Shown here: piece after piece, positions 55,637 through 63,436 of the stretch
Layout: each line of letters starts with the position of its first letter
Position numbering within the stretch: the stretch's first letter is position 1
Source of the DNA: an uncultured Cocleimonas sp.
GTDB taxonomy: Bacteria; Pseudomonadota; Gammaproteobacteria; Thiotrichales; Thiotrichaceae
DNA length: 64,000 bases
Direction: 5' to 3'
Assembly: GCF_947495625.1 (NCBI RefSeq)
Contig: NZ_CANLZW010000005.1
Span: forward strand, 1 to 64,000
The notes under the pieces: model-generated
Told to the model about the DNA's origin: nothing
What the model saw: only the letters and a program-made list of their open reading frames with translations
Database searches by the model: none
Translations under genes and position numbers: made by a program

Positions 55637-55768
55637 TTTTTATATTTATTCTAATTGATACAACTTAAAAAGCACAAAAAGCGAACTGTTCTTCTAATTG
55701 TTGGCACAATTAACTTTTGAAGTTAAAGAGAGCAGTGGTCTTATTAATACATTGTTAGAGTATATAAA

Positions 55769-56560
55769 ATGCACATAGCTATAGATGATACTTATGGACC
55801 AGAGAATGACACGGGGTCAAAATTCATTACAGGAAAACGTCGTACTCACGTTGCGGTAGTTTTTCCAGACGAGGATGTTAACAATATTCGTGAGCAGATA
55901 ACTAATTGCTTAGATTATATTGAAAAGCAAACTGGCGTTTTGTCTAAAGAGTTCCACTTTGTAGATATCTATAACAGGAAGGAACCTTGGAATAAATTGC
56001 CAGAACATATGAATCTCATATTTTTTGAGTTTTTTGCCGATATATACATTCGCTATCGATGGCCAGTCTATATTCAAACAATTGATGATAGAACCATTGA
56101 CGATCATAACTTTAGTCAATTACCAAAGAAAATTGAACGCCTAAATCTTTCGAAACGTGATGACCAATCAGTATTTTTTTTGTTGCTTCAAATTAAGATA
56201 GATCATAAGGGTAACCCTACTCCAATTAATGTCTTTTTAGACGAGGGGAAATGTAAACCAGGTACTAGTATTGGACAAATTATTTTTCATGATTGGACTG
56301 AACCATATAATGGAAGTTATTGCTCATCAGAGACTGAGCCACTTTTACAGATTGCTGATTTTCTTGGTTATTCAATCAATAGATCAACATATTTATCAAC
56401 AAAGAAAAATCGTACAAATATAGATAATTGGTTCATTGACCTTGTTCATAGCATGAAAATTAACTCAAAACATATACAAAGCTTTACTTTCTCAGAGGAT
56501 TTTAGTGTTGCCGATTTAGACGAATTTCATAGCAAAGATAGAAAAAATAAAGGGTTGTAA
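55769..56560 (+). CDS. DUF3800 protein
   Basis: A 263-residue protein with the DUF3800 pattern: an N-terminal acidic IAIDDTYGP strand, a VFLDEGK middle strand and a LLQIADFLGYSINR helix. These proteins are predicted RNase H-fold nucleases, often in defence islands. It lies beside the RM genes, after the palindromic repeat. The Shine-Dalgarno is weak. Confidence 0.8.
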   Translation: MHIAIDDTYGPENDTGSKFITGKRRTHVAVVFPDEDVNNIREQITNCLDYIEKQTGVLSKEFHFVDIYNRKEPWNKLPEHMNLIFFEFFADIYIRYRWPVYIQTIDDRTIDDHNFSQLPKKIERLNLSKRDDQSVFFLLLQIKIDHKGNPTPINVFLDEGKCKPGTSIGQIIFHDWTEPYNGSYCSSETEPLLQIADFLGYSINRSTYLSTKKNRTNIDNWFIDLVHSMKINSKHIQSFTFSEDFSVADLDEFHSKDRKNKGL

Positions 56561-56639
56561 TACTCTACGAACTAATGAATTAGGTTACTCGCAGAGTTAT
56601 ATGTCTGCGACGTAAAAGGGGAAATTCACAGAATATAAA

Positions 56640-56714
56640 AAGAGCCTCGCAAAACATAAATTCCAATCTCGTTTTGAAAAAAAACGAGTTGTCATTCAAA
56701 AGTAGGGGGGTGAC
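56640..56714 (+). repeat. Composite element E with G6 repeat copy 22
   Basis: CCTCGCAAAACATAAATTCC resembles blocks of elements A and D. An ACGAG-type hairpin (CTCGTTTTG and AAAACGAG) precedes TTCAAAAGTAGG with G6 and TGAC. It is 3' of the DUF3800 gene but in the opposite orientation to a terminator. The rest of 56715-57116 shows nothing. Confidence 0.7.
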
Positions 56715-57116
56715 ATTGAGCTTATTTTTAATACGTATAAATATATAAACGGATAGAAACGTAAGGTAATTAATTTAATTCAGTTTTTACTGTTTATCAA
56801 AATTTTGAGATTTCAATGTATTTTTAGTATAGGATTCAACTAATCGCGGGTTTAACGAAACAACTTCCAACGCGGTAACCCGTATACGTAGGTTAGATAA
56901 GCTTGCGCCATCTGACGCATGAGCTAATAACTGTTCTCAAAAAAATCTATTCCTTAATCACGTAACAGCCTTTCTTGGTATATCTAAACAATGTATTCAA
57001 TTTTGTTTTTTGAACTTGTTGAATTGATTCGAGACGAACAATTTAAAAATGGATGTTATGATCTTGTCGAGTATTTTTACTTGTATAGCTGCAAATTAAA
57101 TTTAAGGAGTCATTGA

Positions 57117-57590
57117 ATGAAAAAATTAATCTTACTATCCGTTTTGTTTTTAACTGCTTGTGGTGGGGGTAGTAGCAGTAATGACTTCGATGATTTTGAA
57201 AGCATTAGCGCTCAAAGGATTCAAGGTCCTTGGCTATCTGATTGTTATTACGATGTAGACGGTGATTTCTCTTACAGGGAAGAGATCGAATATTATGGTT
57301 ATGACTATTTTGAAACCCAGTTTTACTTCGATACGGTTGACTGTTCTGGCCCTTCTGATAACGAATATGTTGAAGGTGACATAACTTACTTGGGAGAGTA
57401 TGCAACAAGTATTTGTATCGGCGAGCAATACATAGTTGACAACCTAACGCTTGAAATTGACGGATTCTTTAGTGATATTCGCGGCTTTAAGGGCATTGCA
57501 TGTACTTTTGATAATACGCTGTTTATAGGCGAGACTGACATCGACTCTAGTCGACCTACGTCGGTTGATATTTCGTTTCCTTACTATTAG
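57117..57590 (+). CDS. Small acidic lipoprotein
   Basis: A 157-residue lipoprotein (LFLTAC, lipidated Cys15) followed by GGGSSS and an acidic, aromatic-rich mature part with four further cysteines (GPWLSDCYYD, DTVDCSG, TSICIG, IACTF), which may form disulfides. AAGGAG precedes the start. No family is recognised. Confidence 0.7.
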   Translation: MKKLILLSVLFLTACGGGSSSNDFDDFESISAQRIQGPWLSDCYYDVDGDFSYREEIEYYGYDYFETQFYFDTVDCSGPSDNEYVEGDITYLGEYATSICIGEQYIVDNLTLEIDGFFSDIRGFKGIACTFDNTLFIGETDIDSSRPTSVDISFPYY

Positions 57591-57596
57591 CGGTCG

Positions 57597-57622
57597 GTTG
57601 GGCTGACGTTAGTCAGCCCAAC
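57597..57622 (+). terminator. Perfect hairpin after the lipoprotein gene
   Basis: GTTGGGCTGAC pairs with GTCAGCCCAAC around a GTTA loop, 6 bases after the stop. It lacks a T-run, so termination is only likely. Confidence 0.6.
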
Positions 57623-57737
57623 AATCTACAAGCGTATTCAATTTTGTTTGGGGTTCGTAGCTCACCCACCGCAACTCAATCTTCACAAGAAATGTTTAGC
57701 CCAATCAATTGATCAATAAAAATCCCGACTATATTGA

Positions 57738-57790
57738 CACATTTCATTCGCCCTTCGGGTCGGTGTCGCGATGCTTCTTCGTTCTCTCGC
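57738..57790 (-). repeat. Fragment of a composite element
   Basis: On the minus strand GCGACACCGACCCGAAGGGC and GAATGAAAT resemble the CGACCCGAAGGGTGAGG block of elements B and C. No G6 end is attached. Confidence 0.4.
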
Positions 57791-57915
57791 TTTGCTTGTA
57801 TGATTGTTTCTACCTTAAACTACGATCATAGTTAGGGCATAGTTAGGGTATCGGGAGGCGGAGGCTCATCGCTGCGCCTCAGCTGACTAAGCGTGATTAC
57901 CTTAACCAATTATCA

Positions 57916-57942
57916 GAAAAGTGCCTTAAAGGTGGGGGTGTC
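57916..57942 (+). repeat. Dispersed G repeat, copy 23
   Basis: AAAAGTGCCTTAAAGGTGGG with a G5 tract and TGTC. CCTTTAAGG pairing is retained on the other strand. It is not in terminator orientation for the nearest gene. Confidence 0.8.
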
Positions 57943-58106
57943 ATTTATACTGTGTTTCATACAAACTTTGTTTTCACACTAATAATAAACTCCGTTTAGT
58001 CGCTTAGTGAAAGGCTTAGTGAAAAGAGTAAAGTTTAGCTTCACTGTCTCGGCTTATAAGCCAAAGAGTCAGTGACCAATTTATAATAAAAATAAGAGAA
58101 TATGAC

Positions 58107-58253
58107 ATGAAATCATACGCAGAATGGATTGCTGAAGTACAAGAAATAAGAGCAATAGATTGGTGGGACATTGCAATTATGTCTGAATATTGGTTGAAAG
58201 GTTTGTCACCACAAGAAGCGGTTAATAAACTGTTTTTTTCACCGGCATATTAA
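58107..58253 (+). CDS. Short hypothetical protein (48 residues)
   Basis: It begins MKSYAEWIAEVQEIRAIDWW, is rich in Trp and charged residues, and ends KLFFSPAY. A hairpin terminator follows, which supports expression. AAGAGA is a weak site before ATG. No family is recognised. Confidence 0.45.
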   Translation: MKSYAEWIAEVQEIRAIDWWDIAIMSEYWLKGLSPQEAVNKLFFSPAY

Positions 58254-58280
58254 AGACACCCTGTTGTACCCCACGAAAAG

Positions 58281-58317
58281 TGTCCGCTGTATATAAGCGG
58301 ACCAGAAGGGTTTTTAA
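58281..58317 (+). terminator. Rho-independent terminator
   Basis: TGTCCGCT pairs with AGCGGACA-like sequence (GTCCGCT with AGCGGAC, 58282-58302), followed by GGGTTTTT, after the 48-residue gene. Confidence 0.65.
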
Positions 58318-58426
58318 ACACGCCCGAACCTTCTTTGTTTAATGACTTATGGTTTGTCTATTAATCAATAGGCTTAGACTCGATTGATATTGAAATAACA
58401 GTTTTTTAAAGCAGTCCTGTAGGATA

Positions 58427-58455
58427 CAAAAAGTGCCTGAAACTAGGGGGGTGAC
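58427..58455 (+). repeat. Dispersed G6 repeat, copy 24
   Basis: AAAAAGTGCCTGAAACTAGG with G6 and TGAC in a gene-poor stretch. Confidence 0.85.
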
Positions 58456-58698
58456 TAAAAACGAATCCAATTGTATCGATTTAAAAAATTCACTTTCCAC
58501 TTCGCACTTTCCACATTCAATAGTCATATTTTTTGTCGAGAATTATTATGGTTGCTGTGTAAATAACTCTGATTTAAATGATTTATATGTCGATCAATTT
58601 TAGGTATCTATTCCAATTTTTCCTGCACTAATCTCCCTTAATCTAAACTTAACAAGGACTTAGCGAAATCGGCGCTTTAAATAGGTGTTTTTTTCGAT

Positions 58699-58920
58699 TT
58701 ATACACAAGCAAAAAAGCAAGTGTTAAATTGTCATAAAAATGAAACATCCGCTCTTTTTATGGTTTTATTGATTAATAAGTCGCTGTAAGATATTGAATA
58801 ATATAGGATAATAGCAACTGGTCAAAAATTGACCAATTAGTAAAAACCCCTTTTGTGACGCGGTTCTTAGGATTAATTCACAGTGATATACACAGACTTA
58901 TCCACAGATATTGTGGACAA
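58699..58920. other. Cluster of DnaA-box-like sites
   Basis: TTATACACA (58699-58707), TTATCCACA (58898-58906) and TTGTGGACAA (58911-58920, reverse box) match DnaA boxes. A perfect palindrome TGGTCAA-AAA-TTGACCA lies at 58819-58835. The sequence around is AT-rich. No replication gene is nearby, so this may be an origin relic, a DnaA-titrating site or a chance cluster. Confidence 0.4.
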
Positions 58921-59261
58921 GTTTTGGTGAAAATAATGTCAAGTTTTTTTAATTGCAGAAATGAAAATATTTTTCTGGATTTTATGAACTTTTTAGTGAG
59001 ATAAAATTGTTAAGAGGTGAAAAATCTTGCGCAGGATAAATGTAATTTTCGTTTTTATAGCTGACTCGTAGGACGAGTGATACTCGTTTGTTTTGCGGAG
59101 GTACTTTTATAATAAATAAACGGGTTTGAGACTTTTCGGTCTTGATGGCTAAGTGAATTTTTTATGGTTTCTTTAATGACATTCTCAGTAGCACTTTCAT
59201 TTATATTTTCACTAACTTCTTCTGCCTCCATTTTATTGTAGAGAGCTACTTCATTTTTTAT

Positions 59262-59369
59262 CCGGCCATATAAGCGGCCAAAACCTTTCCTGTGTTTATT
59301 TTTATATGTTTTATTTATATTATAAAACAGATGCTTATGGCATATTTAAAGCGGCCATAAATGCGGCCA
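59262..59369. promoter_or_regulatory. Four GCGGCCATA-type repeats upstream of fic
   Basis: GGCCA occurs at 59264-59268, 59276-59280, 59353-59357 and 59365-59369, in two pairs with 12-base period. They lie 50-160 bases before the Fic gene and could be operator sites. The rest of 58921-59421 shows no confirmed gene. Confidence 0.45.
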
Positions 59370-59421
59370 TAGTTTGATATATGTTAAAGGTCTGACTTTT
59401 TTGATTAGAGAAATATAAATT

Positions 59422-60630
59422 ATGGGTACATCTATTTCGGCGTTGGCTCCCTTTATACCTAGTGATAAAGCTCTGGGGGAGTCGTTATTACCCGATAAGG
59501 CTGTAGATTTAAATAAACAGTCTGCTGGGTTAATGGGGCAATTATCCCCAATAACGCTTGCAACGTTATCGCAATATATGTCTGTCATTAATTCATATTA
59601 TTCTAATCTGATTGAGGGCAATCCGACCCCGCCTCATGAGATTAGGGCGGCACAACGAGAAGAATATAGTGATGATCCATCAAAACGTGATTTACAGATG
59701 GAGTCTTTGGCGCATATTGCCGTTCAACAATGGTTGCGTGAGCAAAGTCATGATCTGGATACGATTTATAGTTCGGAGTTTATTAAAGAATTGCATTTAC
59801 GATTTTATCAACAGGTACCTGAAAGTTTATGGCTGATCAGAAATAACAAAGGTGAAGTGGTTGATAAGGTGGTGCCGGGTGAGTGGCGAAAACGCAGGGT
59901 AGATGTGGGGCGGCATATTGCTCCGGATCATGAAAATGTGGACGACTTAATGAAGCGCTTTTGTGAAATCTACCATCCTAAAAAATATCAGGGTGACCGT
60001 AAGTTGATTGCTGTGATGGCTGCGCATCATCGTTTTGCATGGATTCATCCATTTATTGACGGTAATGGTCGTGTGGGAAGGTTGTTTACTGATGTGGCAT
60101 TAAAAGCTGTCGGTCTAGAAAGCTATGGAGCATGGTGTTTAAGCAGAGGTTTAGCTAAAAGCTCTAATGAATATAAGGCTTTTCTTGCAGCGGCGGATGC
60201 TTCTCGCCAGGGTGACCTTGATGGCCGTGGTGCCTTAACTGAAAAAGGCTTGCTTAACTTTAGTGATTATATGCTGAGTACTGCTATTGATCAGGTTTCG
60301 TATATTAGTGGCTTACTCGACCTTAAAGATTTACGTAAACGTATTAAAAGTTATGTGCTTGCACGCAATGATTATCGTGTACCCGGGATGTCAGAGAGTT
60401 TAAAAACAAATGCTATTTTAGTTTTACATACTGCTTTTATTCATGGAGAGCTTGAACGTGCTGAGGCATTGGAGTTATGTGCGATGCCAGAGCGCAGCGC
60501 GAGACGTTTATTGAGCCAGTTAAAAAGCGAAGGGTTGTTAAGCGAAACTACTAGTAAATCACCTTTGCGTTGGGAGATACCTGAACATGCAGAGCCATGG
60601 TATTTTCCTCAACTTTCACCAGGAATGTAA
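59422..60630 (+). CDS. Fic-family AMP-transferase
   Basis: A 402-residue Fic protein. The core HPFIDGNGRVGR (209-220) holds the catalytic His and the phosphate-binding loop, and SNLIEG (61-66) matches the N-terminal inhibitory [S/T]xxxE[G/N] helix of class II Fic proteins. The rest of the C-terminus looks like a winged-helix (ERSARRLLSQLKSEGLL). Such proteins AMPylate target proteins; the target is unknown. A run of GGCCA sites lies upstream. Confidence 0.9.
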   Translation: MGTSISALAPFIPSDKALGESLLPDKAVDLNKQSAGLMGQLSPITLATLSQYMSVINSYYSNLIEGNPTPPHEIRAAQREEYSDDPSKRDLQMESLAHIAVQQWLREQSHDLDTIYSSEFIKELHLRFYQQVPESLWLIRNNKGEVVDKVVPGEWRKRRVDVGRHIAPDHENVDDLMKRFCEIYHPKKYQGDRKLIAVMAAHHRFAWIHPFIDGNGRVGRLFTDVALKAVGLESYGAWCLSRGLAKSSNEYKAFLAAADASRQGDLDGRGALTEKGLLNFSDYMLSTAIDQVSYISGLLDLKDLRKRIKSYVLARNDYRVPGMSESLKTNAILVLHTAFIHGELERAEALELCAMPERSARRLLSQLKSEGLLSETTSKSPLRWEIPEHAEPWYFPQLSPGM

Positions 60631-60699
60631 TGGGGTGTAATGAAAACTGATATTGATGTTAAGAGAGCCGCTGTCGGTAAGAAAAATACACCCTGTAAA

Positions 60700-60724
60700 G
60701 TCACCCCTTACTTTTATGAAGGTG
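60700..60724 (-). repeat. Dispersed G repeat, copy 25 (minus orientation)
   Basis: On + it reads GTCACCCCTTACTTTTATGA, so the C-rich strand is on +. It lies 70 bases 3' of the Fic gene, consistent with terminator orientation. The G-tract is reduced. Confidence 0.7.
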
Positions 60725-60903
60725 AAACTCAAGCCTTTATTTTCATTCGGTTTTTGCGATAAATCTTCTATTTTCTCTCGCTTTTATTAACTTACCTTAA
60801 TTTTATAATGCAACTTTTTCCAGTATAGTCTTCTCCAATACTTATGTTTGGCCATCGAAAAAACATATCAGTAAATAACACAACAATAAATTGAGGAAAC
60901 CCT

Positions 60904-62319
60904 ATGAAACTGACTAAAACACTAATCGCCACTGCTTTGACATTTTTTTCTTATAATGCTTTCGCGAGTGAGAATGAAAATAATGCGCATGAGGAGGGGG
61001 AGAAATTATACCAGGCGCAGTGTGAGTCTTGCCATGGAGCTACGGGCGGTATGGATATTGATAAACGTATTGCGCCACCGATTGCGGGCGTTAGGATGCA
61101 CTACGTTAGCGTTCATCCGGATAAGGATGCGTTTGTTGCTGCGGTTAGCGGCTGGCTGGCGAGTCAGGATGAGGCTAAAAGCCTGATGCCTGGGGCGATT
61201 CAACGATTTAAACTGATGCCACCCCTTGAGATTGCGCTTGAGGATGCTGAAAAAATTGCAGCCTATATCTATGAAGGTGATATTGAAAAGCTTGAGGGCT
61301 TTGATAAACACGTTGAAGAGATGCATGGCAAAGGTATGCAGGGAATGACCTGTAATGAAATGCAAGGCAAAGGCCAAGATGAGGATCAAGAACAAGGTCA
61401 GGGTCAAAGCCAAGGTCAGGGAATGAATTGTAAAGGCATGCATGGCAAAGGCATGTACGGAAAAGGTCAGGGAATGCATGGCAAGGGTATGAACGGAAAG
61501 GGTATGCAAGGAAATGGTCAGGGAATGTATTGCAAAGGCATGCACGGAATGGGTCAGGGAATGTATGGCAAAGGTATGAACGGAAAGGCTATGCACGGAA
61601 TGGGTAAAGGAATGCATGGCAATAATATGCATGGAATGAATATGCCAAATATGGGCAATATGGCAGGTAATGGAATGCACGGCATGATGCCTAAAATGGG
61701 TACTAAGCCTCGTGGACCTGGAATCTCACCTGCTGATATGAAAGCCAAATTGATGCAACAGTTTAATCTTTCTGCGGAACAGATGGCGAAAATGGAAACC
61801 CTGATGCAGGAGAAAAGCGCCACCATGCAATCGTTAAGTCAGCAACAGCACGCTTTAAAACAGAAATTCATGGCACTTGATACCAGCAGCCCAAGTTATA
61901 AAGCAGATATCTTTGCTCTGGCAAAAGAGGAAGCAACACTGGCAAGCCGCAAGACAGTCGAAAAAGGTGAAATGCGCTTTAAAATGGATTCACTGTTAAG
62001 CCCAGAGCAACGTCAAAGGTTCGCACAGATGAGAGCCAGAAAAACCGAAATGAAACAGCGTATGCGTCAAAGAATACATCACAGTATGAAAAACCGAATG
62101 AATCAAGGTATGAATAACGGAATGCCATCAAACGGAATGCCGAATATGAGTATGCCTTCAATGCGTATGCCATCTAGTGAAATGCCGTCATGGGAAATGT
62201 ACCAAGGCCAAATGCCAGAGATGAAAATGCCAACTATTGGCAATCCTCCACTGTCTATCCCTGAAATGGAAAAGCCAGAAGCGACAGCTCCAGAAGCAAC
62301 ACCGCCAAAGAGTGAGTAA
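60904..62319 (+). CDS. Cytochrome c/Met-rich/Spy-like fusion protein
   Basis: A 471-residue periplasmic protein. A signal peptide (about 1-21) precedes a cytochrome c domain with CESCH (Cys40, Cys43, His44) and a candidate distal Met (LMPP, Met105). Residues 140-265 are Met/Gly/Lys/His-rich (GMHGKGMYGKG-type repeats with extra cysteines), typical of copper or other metal binding. Residues 275-395 contain two LSxEQ motifs (LSAEQ 289-293, LSPEQ 365-369) and a helix pair like Spy/CpxP metal-sensing chaperones. The tail is Met/Pro-rich. AGGA precedes ATG. It is a fusion I do not recognise; metal sensing, scavenging or redox transfer is inference. Confidence 0.85.
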   Translation: MKLTKTLIATALTFFSYNAFASENENNAHEEGEKLYQAQCESCHGATGGMDIDKRIAPPIAGVRMHYVSVHPDKDAFVAAVSGWLASQDEAKSLMPGAIQRFKLMPPLEIALEDAEKIAAYIYEGDIEKLEGFDKHVEEMHGKGMQGMTCNEMQGKGQDEDQEQGQGQSQGQGMNCKGMHGKGMYGKGQGMHGKGMNGKGMQGNGQGMYCKGMHGMGQGMYGKGMNGKAMHGMGKGMHGNNMHGMNMPNMGNMAGNGMHGMMPKMGTKPRGPGISPADMKAKLMQQFNLSAEQMAKMETLMQEKSATMQSLSQQQHALKQKFMALDTSSPSYKADIFALAKEEATLASRKTVEKGEMRFKMDSLLSPEQRQRFAQMRARKTEMKQRMRQRIHHSMKNRMNQGMNNGMPSNGMPNMSMPSMRMPSSEMPSWEMYQGQMPEMKMPTIGNPPLSIPEMEKPEATAPEATPPKSE

Positions 62320-62438
62320 CATCTAAAACTCATCAATCAGTTTTCTGGATCGGATAATCTTCTGGTTAAGAACATCGAGTCAAACCTCTTTTTTATGAAA
62401 TGTGTAATTAAGAGGGGTGGCTCGATTGTTTTGAGTCA

Positions 62439-62633
62439 ATGAAGCCCTTGTTTGAAAAGATACCTATTGAAAGTTTGGTGTATGCGAATCAAGAAGGGTA
62501 TATCGCTAATAATAACAACTCGACCCCCCAAGTGACCCCCCAAGTTACCCCCCAAGTTGAAAAGCTAATTTCTGTGATGGATGAGATAAAGGGGGATGAA
62601 GTCTTTAAAAAAATGTGCCTGAGTTCCGCATAA
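62439..62633 (+). pseudogene. Relic of a Fic-type C-terminal region
   Basis: A 64-residue frame with STPQVTPQVTPQVEKLI, a motif typical of the linker before the C-terminal winged helix of many Fic proteins and related DNA helicases. Nothing of the Fic core precedes it, so it is probably the remaining tail of a lost gene. The Thr-Pro-Gln-Val repeats are encoded by 12-base ACCCCCCAAGTK units. Confidence 0.5.
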
Positions 62634-62661
62634 ATTCTTTAAGTCATTTCAAACAATGAAA

Positions 62662-62691
62662 TAAAAAACCGCCTATAAGTAGGGGGGTGAC
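62662..62691 (+). repeat. Dispersed G6 repeat, copy 26
   Basis: AAAAAACCGCCTATAAGTAGG with G6 and TGAC. It lies between two + strand genes and is not in terminator orientation for either. Confidence 0.85.
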
Positions 62692-62756
62692 TTTATTTCA
62701 CTGTTCCCAACAACTATAAATTGAATCCACTGCATTTCTATCCTACTCTCCGCTTT

Positions 62757-63392
62757 ATGACTTTTCTAATTATTAATGCCGCGATGTTGGCAGTATTTAT
62801 CCCGACTTTTTTGTTCGTTTCTACGACGCCGGGCATGTGTATGACCTTGTCTATGACATTGGGTATGACGATTGGCGTGCGTAAGACATTCTGGATGATG
62901 GCGGGCGAGTTGATTGGGGTTGGTTCGGTGGTGGTGTTGTCCATGATCGGGGTGGCTGCGATTATGCTGAAGTACCCGGATTTCTTTACCGTTTTTAAGT
63001 GGGCGGGTGGTTTGTATCTGGGTTATATCGGGATTCAGATGTGGCGTTCTCGTGGACGTTTGGCGATTCAGGAGGTGTCTGAGGAGGGCGTACAGGTTTC
63101 GCGCTTGTCACTGGCAACTCAGGGCTTTGTAACGGCTATCGCTAACCCTAAGGGCTGGGCGTTTTTCGTGGCGTTATTGCCGCCATTTATTGATCAGTCA
63201 TTACCGTTATTGCCGCAGTTGTCTGTGTTGCTATTGATTATTCTAACCATCGAATTTATCTCTTTAACCTTATACGCAATCGGCGGTCAATCGCTGGCGC
63301 ATTTATTACGTGAGCGCAGTAATGTGCGCATTATGAATCGTATTGCGGGTACGCTGATGATTGGCGTGGGTATCTGGCTGATTACAACTTAA
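62757..63392 (+). CDS. LysE/RhtB-family exporter
   Basis: A 211-residue membrane exporter with VSTTPGMCMTLSMTLGMTIGVRKT, LYLGYIGIQMW and AIANPKGWAFFVALLPPFIDQ, the usual LysE-family pattern. The ATG at 62757 is preferred; an upstream TTG at 62721 would add 12 residues. It is the second LysE-type gene of the window, distinct from the 41236 gene in sequence. Confidence 0.85.
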   Translation: MTFLIINAAMLAVFIPTFLFVSTTPGMCMTLSMTLGMTIGVRKTFWMMAGELIGVGSVVVLSMIGVAAIMLKYPDFFTVFKWAGGLYLGYIGIQMWRSRGRLAIQEVSEEGVQVSRLSLATQGFVTAIANPKGWAFFVALLPPFIDQSLPLLPQLSVLLLIILTIEFISLTLYAIGGQSLAHLLRERSNVRIMNRIAGTLMIGVGIWLITT

Positions 63393-63436
63393 ACGATATA
63401 GGTAATACACGTATTGTTAGCGTAGAGTTTTTTAGA

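Noticed and set aside
59055-59231. A 58-codon minus-strand frame upstream of fic, beginning MEAEEVSENINESATENV
   Set aside because: The frame is plausible in composition, but no Shine-Dalgarno precedes the ATG and it overlaps the putative regulatory region. I cannot distinguish it from chance, so it is not annotated as a gene.
61006-61680. A long antisense frame over the cytochrome/Met-rich gene
   Set aside because: It mirrors the low-complexity repeat of the real gene on the other strand; its His/Ser/Thr-rich translation is an artefact of the Gly/Met codons.
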